Assembly (NCBI GenBank): GCA_036785325.1 | Contig: JAXIVH010000012.1 | Location: forward strand, 5,149,727-5,213,726 | Direction of reading: 5' to 3' | Length of the DNA: 64,000 nucleotides | DNA from: Urophycis tenuis | Taxonomy: Eukaryota > Chordata > Actinopteri > Gadiformes > Phycidae | Shown: one piece after another, positions 60,866 to 64,000 of the stretch | Layout of the letters: every line of letters begins with the position of its first letter | Numbering within the stretch: the first letter of the stretch is position 1 | Made by a program: the position numbers and the translations under genes | The notes under the pieces: model-generated | What the model was told of the DNA's origin: nothing | What the model saw: only the letters and a program-made list of their open reading frames with translations | Database searches by the model: none

Positions 60866-61108
60866 TGTTTAGTGTACTGCACACCAGTACATAACCCTCT
60901 GCTGCTCAGTGCGTCCCAAGAGGCGCTGTGGTCCATGCACACTCTGTCCATCGCATCCCACTGTGCAATGTGATCGATGCCTGCAGGGCAGATTTAGGAG
61001 CTGGACCCTTTAGGACAGAGGGAGGAGGCCCCACTGCAACTCACTGCATTTATCCTGAGGTAGTTCACTACAAGGTGATGAAGCAGATTTACATCTATAT
61101 GATGTTCT

Positions 61109-61482
<374 letters not shown>

Positions 61483-62229
61483 TATCTATATATCTATATA
61501 TCTATATCAGCCTCTATCTTATTGCGTATGTTCAGAAGCGATTCTGTTAACAGACACGGGCCCACATCTGTGTTAACAGTCATTTGGTTCTCCTTCCTTC
61601 TGAAGGTGTTTAATGGTGCCGGGCATGAGGATGACAAATGGAACTGAAACACATGATTATAGATATGATGATAGCGGATTATGAATTAATTATGAGGGCT
61701 GTGGCTCCGGCAGAAACTCCCTTCCTTTGTGAGGCCATTTTGCTCGTCTGGATGCGTTCACTCCTGTAGCCGGGCAGCCGTTCTGCTCCTTCATCCTGAG
61801 ACCCCCCCCCCTGCTGCCCCCCCCCCCCCCCCCCCCCCCAGGGGTCTGCACCACGGTGGCCTAATTGGATTTGGTTAGATTTTATTTCGGGTTACAGAAC
61901 ACAAAAAACAACCCCGCAGTTTAGCGCTTGGAAGTGATGTTGAACGACCCCATTTAAAGGGCGTACACCTCACATCCCATAATGCCACGTCTCTTCCTAG
62001 CGTGGGCGTGTGTGTGCAGTGGGGGGGGGGGGGTCTTGGGCTGCCACCAAAATATTAATTTGATTGGCCACGCCGGCTCTCTGGCGGGGGGCTCTGGAAT
62101 CACAAACAGAACAGTGTCGTGTCTTAACTTCCCAACACGCCTGGCTGTTGTTCTCCAAGCCCAGGGTGAGACCCAGGTGAGATGGGCTTTGCGTCGTATC
62201 ACCACAGCCACAGTGTGGAGGTCCAGTGG

Positions 62230-62420
62230 TTCTGCCCGGTCCTGCCCTGTGTTGTCCTGGGTCGGTCCTGGTGGGTCGGTCCTGGTGGGGTCGGTTCTGG
62301 TGGGTCGGTTCTGGTGGGTCGGTCCTGGTGGGTCGGTCCTGGTGGGTCGGTCCGGTGGGTCGGTCCTGGTGGGTCGGGTTCTGGTGGGTCGGTTCTGGTG
62401 GGTCGGTTCTGGGTGGGGTC
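62230..62420. repeat. GGTCCTGGTGGGTC minisatellite
   Basis: About eleven copies of a 14-15 base unit with single-base variants. Confidence 0.9.
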
Positions 62421-63559
62421 TGTCCCCGGCGGCCCACCGGGGTGTCCTGAGGAGAGGCCCGGCCGGCCGCGGAATGTGTTGGGAACGGGATGTAACACGC
62501 AGTCCACCCCCGAGCGGTCACAGGGAGGCCAGTGACACAGGAAAGATCTTTCGAGTCATTTGTCGGATTCTTGACCTGCTGAGGATGAGAGGCCAGTGGG
62601 CGGTCACCTCAGAGGAGGTGCTGTTATTGTCCCTGCACTCTGACCTCAGACACCTCTGGTGGTGGGTGCCACACGGTGTCATGGCAACCGCCCCCAGTTC
62701 CTGTGGAACACGTTTACCACACGTGATCTCTGCCGGTCTAGGAGTGTTCCCAACCTTCTGGAGAGTCCAGGAGGACCTGAGGGCATGGCTTGGCCTGGTC
62801 TCAAGCAGTTCCATCTGGTAGTGATGTCAAACGCAGCAATTGTCTTCACTTGAACCTCGAAAAACAGATTTGTAGGATTTTGTCACCATTTGACGGCCAC
62901 AACCCCCCGACCAATCACAACACAGTGGCTGCAGCTCCTCCAATCAAATCACTTGAATTATAAAATCACATCTCTGCTCTGTTCTTCCTGTCCTAATTCC
63001 CTCTTTTACCTTCTGGTACGTCACGTTACAGGATCTAGATGCGCCCCTGAGTGCTCCTTAACCGCCTTAACGTTATGTCTTTATGTCTTTGACCTTGTCT
63101 ATAAACGGTTCAAACTGTCTTCCACAAACAGTCTGGACAGCACACCATCCAGCTTCCCCCTGCCTCTCCATAACACTGCACTGCCCTCCTGTTCCAGTCC
63201 CGCAAGCAGAACCGCGCGATGGACCCGGAAACCCGGTGTCAGGCGGTGGTGGTAACCGTCACTGTCGTCCAGTCGACGCAGTGTTGGGGTTGACATGTTT
63301 GTGAGTAGGGTTTGCTGATCACAGAGTGCTGTTCCCCAGCCAGATGTGACGTCTGCTGATCACAGAGTGCTGTTCCCAGCCAGATGTGACGTCTGAGCAG
63401 GCCTTAATAGGAAGACTCCCTCCGTGCTCCCATGCTGGCGAACCCGAGCCAAACTGTAAAAGCATTCTGTGAGGAGAACATTACAGGGCTCCGTAGCGCT
63501 CGGAGGACCTCTGGGCTCCTCTGCTCTGTTTAGGATAGGGGAGTTATTTTTACTTGAGA

Positions 63560-63650
63560 AGGAATTGGAATCAATCAAACTTTATTCATACGCCGTGTCT
63601 CATGCAAACTGCAACACAAAGTGCATAACAAGGGTTAAGCATAACAGGCT
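63560..63650 (-). repeat. Probable teleost retroposon tail
   Basis: AATCAATCAAACTTTATTCATAC on the plus strand, given here as AATCAATCAAAC and TTTATTCATAC, is the complement of a common fish repeat tail, followed by CACAAAGTGCATAACAAG. It matches the tail type at 15885 in opposite orientation. Confidence 0.4.
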
Positions 63651-63701
63651 AGACACATATCTTTGAGGTGCCTGTACGAGGAAGTTTCTTTGAGAGAATG
63701 T

Positions 63702-63702
63702 G

Positions 63703-63743
<41 letters not shown>

Positions 63744-63856
63744 TTGTGTGGGAGTCTGTGTGTGTGGTGTGTGTGTGTGTGTGTGTGTGGTTGTGTGTGT
63801 GGTTGTGTGGGAGTATGTGTGTGTGTGTGTGTGGTTGTGTGTGTGTGTGTGTGTGG

Positions 63857-63892
<36 letters not shown>

Positions 63893-63916
63893 TTGTGGTT
63901 GTGTGTGGTTGTGACG
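63702..63916. repeat. (GT)n array with GGTTGTG interruptions
   Basis: A GT-dominated tract of about 215 bases with recurring GTGGTTGTGTG breaks. Confidence 0.95.
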
Positions 63917-64000
63917 TCCTCACCCATCTGGCCGGTCCTGGAGGTGAGCACCGCGTACACTGAGCTCTGTCTCCGTACAGCTCTGTCTCCGTACAGCTCT

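Overview
The window is vertebrate nuclear DNA, almost certainly from a ray-finned fish. Three multi-exon genes have spliced proteins that match human MSK-family kinase, STIP1/HOP and KAT5/TIP60 closely from end to end. The introns are short, repeats with teleost-type retroposon tails are present, and (CA)n, (GA)n, (CT)n, poly-G and minisatellite arrays are extremely dense. That density resembles what is reported for gadiform (cod-like) genomes, but this is an inference and the species cannot be fixed from sequence alone.

Layout: 1-11.3 kb is repeat-rich non-coding sequence in which I recognise no gene, although several AT-rich, non-repetitive blocks look like conserved non-coding elements. 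rps6ka4 (MSK2-type nuclear kinase) lies on the minus strand, with 18 coding exons between 28129 and 13862 encoding 790 residues and a possible long 3' UTR reaching about 11.4 kb. stip1 (HSP70-HSP90 organising co-chaperone) lies on the minus strand, with 14 coding exons between 42498 and 30649 encoding 542 residues. kat5 (TIP60 histone acetyltransferase) lies on the plus strand, with 14 coding exons between 43506 and 52833 encoding 557 residues. From 54.6 kb to the end I see mainly repeats, a possible first and second exon of an unidentified plus-strand gene (57.8 and 58.6 kb), and a 1-kb higher-order minisatellite (59.8-60.9 kb). Every exon junction in the three named genes was checked by hand for GT-AG ends and reading phase, and all are consistent with intact genes.

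The gene set matches the human 11q13.1 neighbourhood, which also holds RPS6KA4, STIP1 and KAT5, supporting RPS6KA4 over its paralogue RPS6KA5. stip1 and kat5 are divergent, with start codons about 1 kb apart. rps6ka4 and stip1 are in tandem. The three proteins act in different processes (MAPK-dependent CREB/histone H3 phosphorylation, chaperone client transfer, H4/H2A acetylation and DNA repair) and do not form one pathway.

I found no convincing novel biological system. The most interesting observations concern repeats that overlap or abut splice sites. The kat5 exon 13 donor is copied six times inside an intronic minisatellite. A partial duplicate of the rps6ka4 exon 14 acceptor leads straight into a stop codon. 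UG repeats sit directly at four rps6ka4 acceptors.
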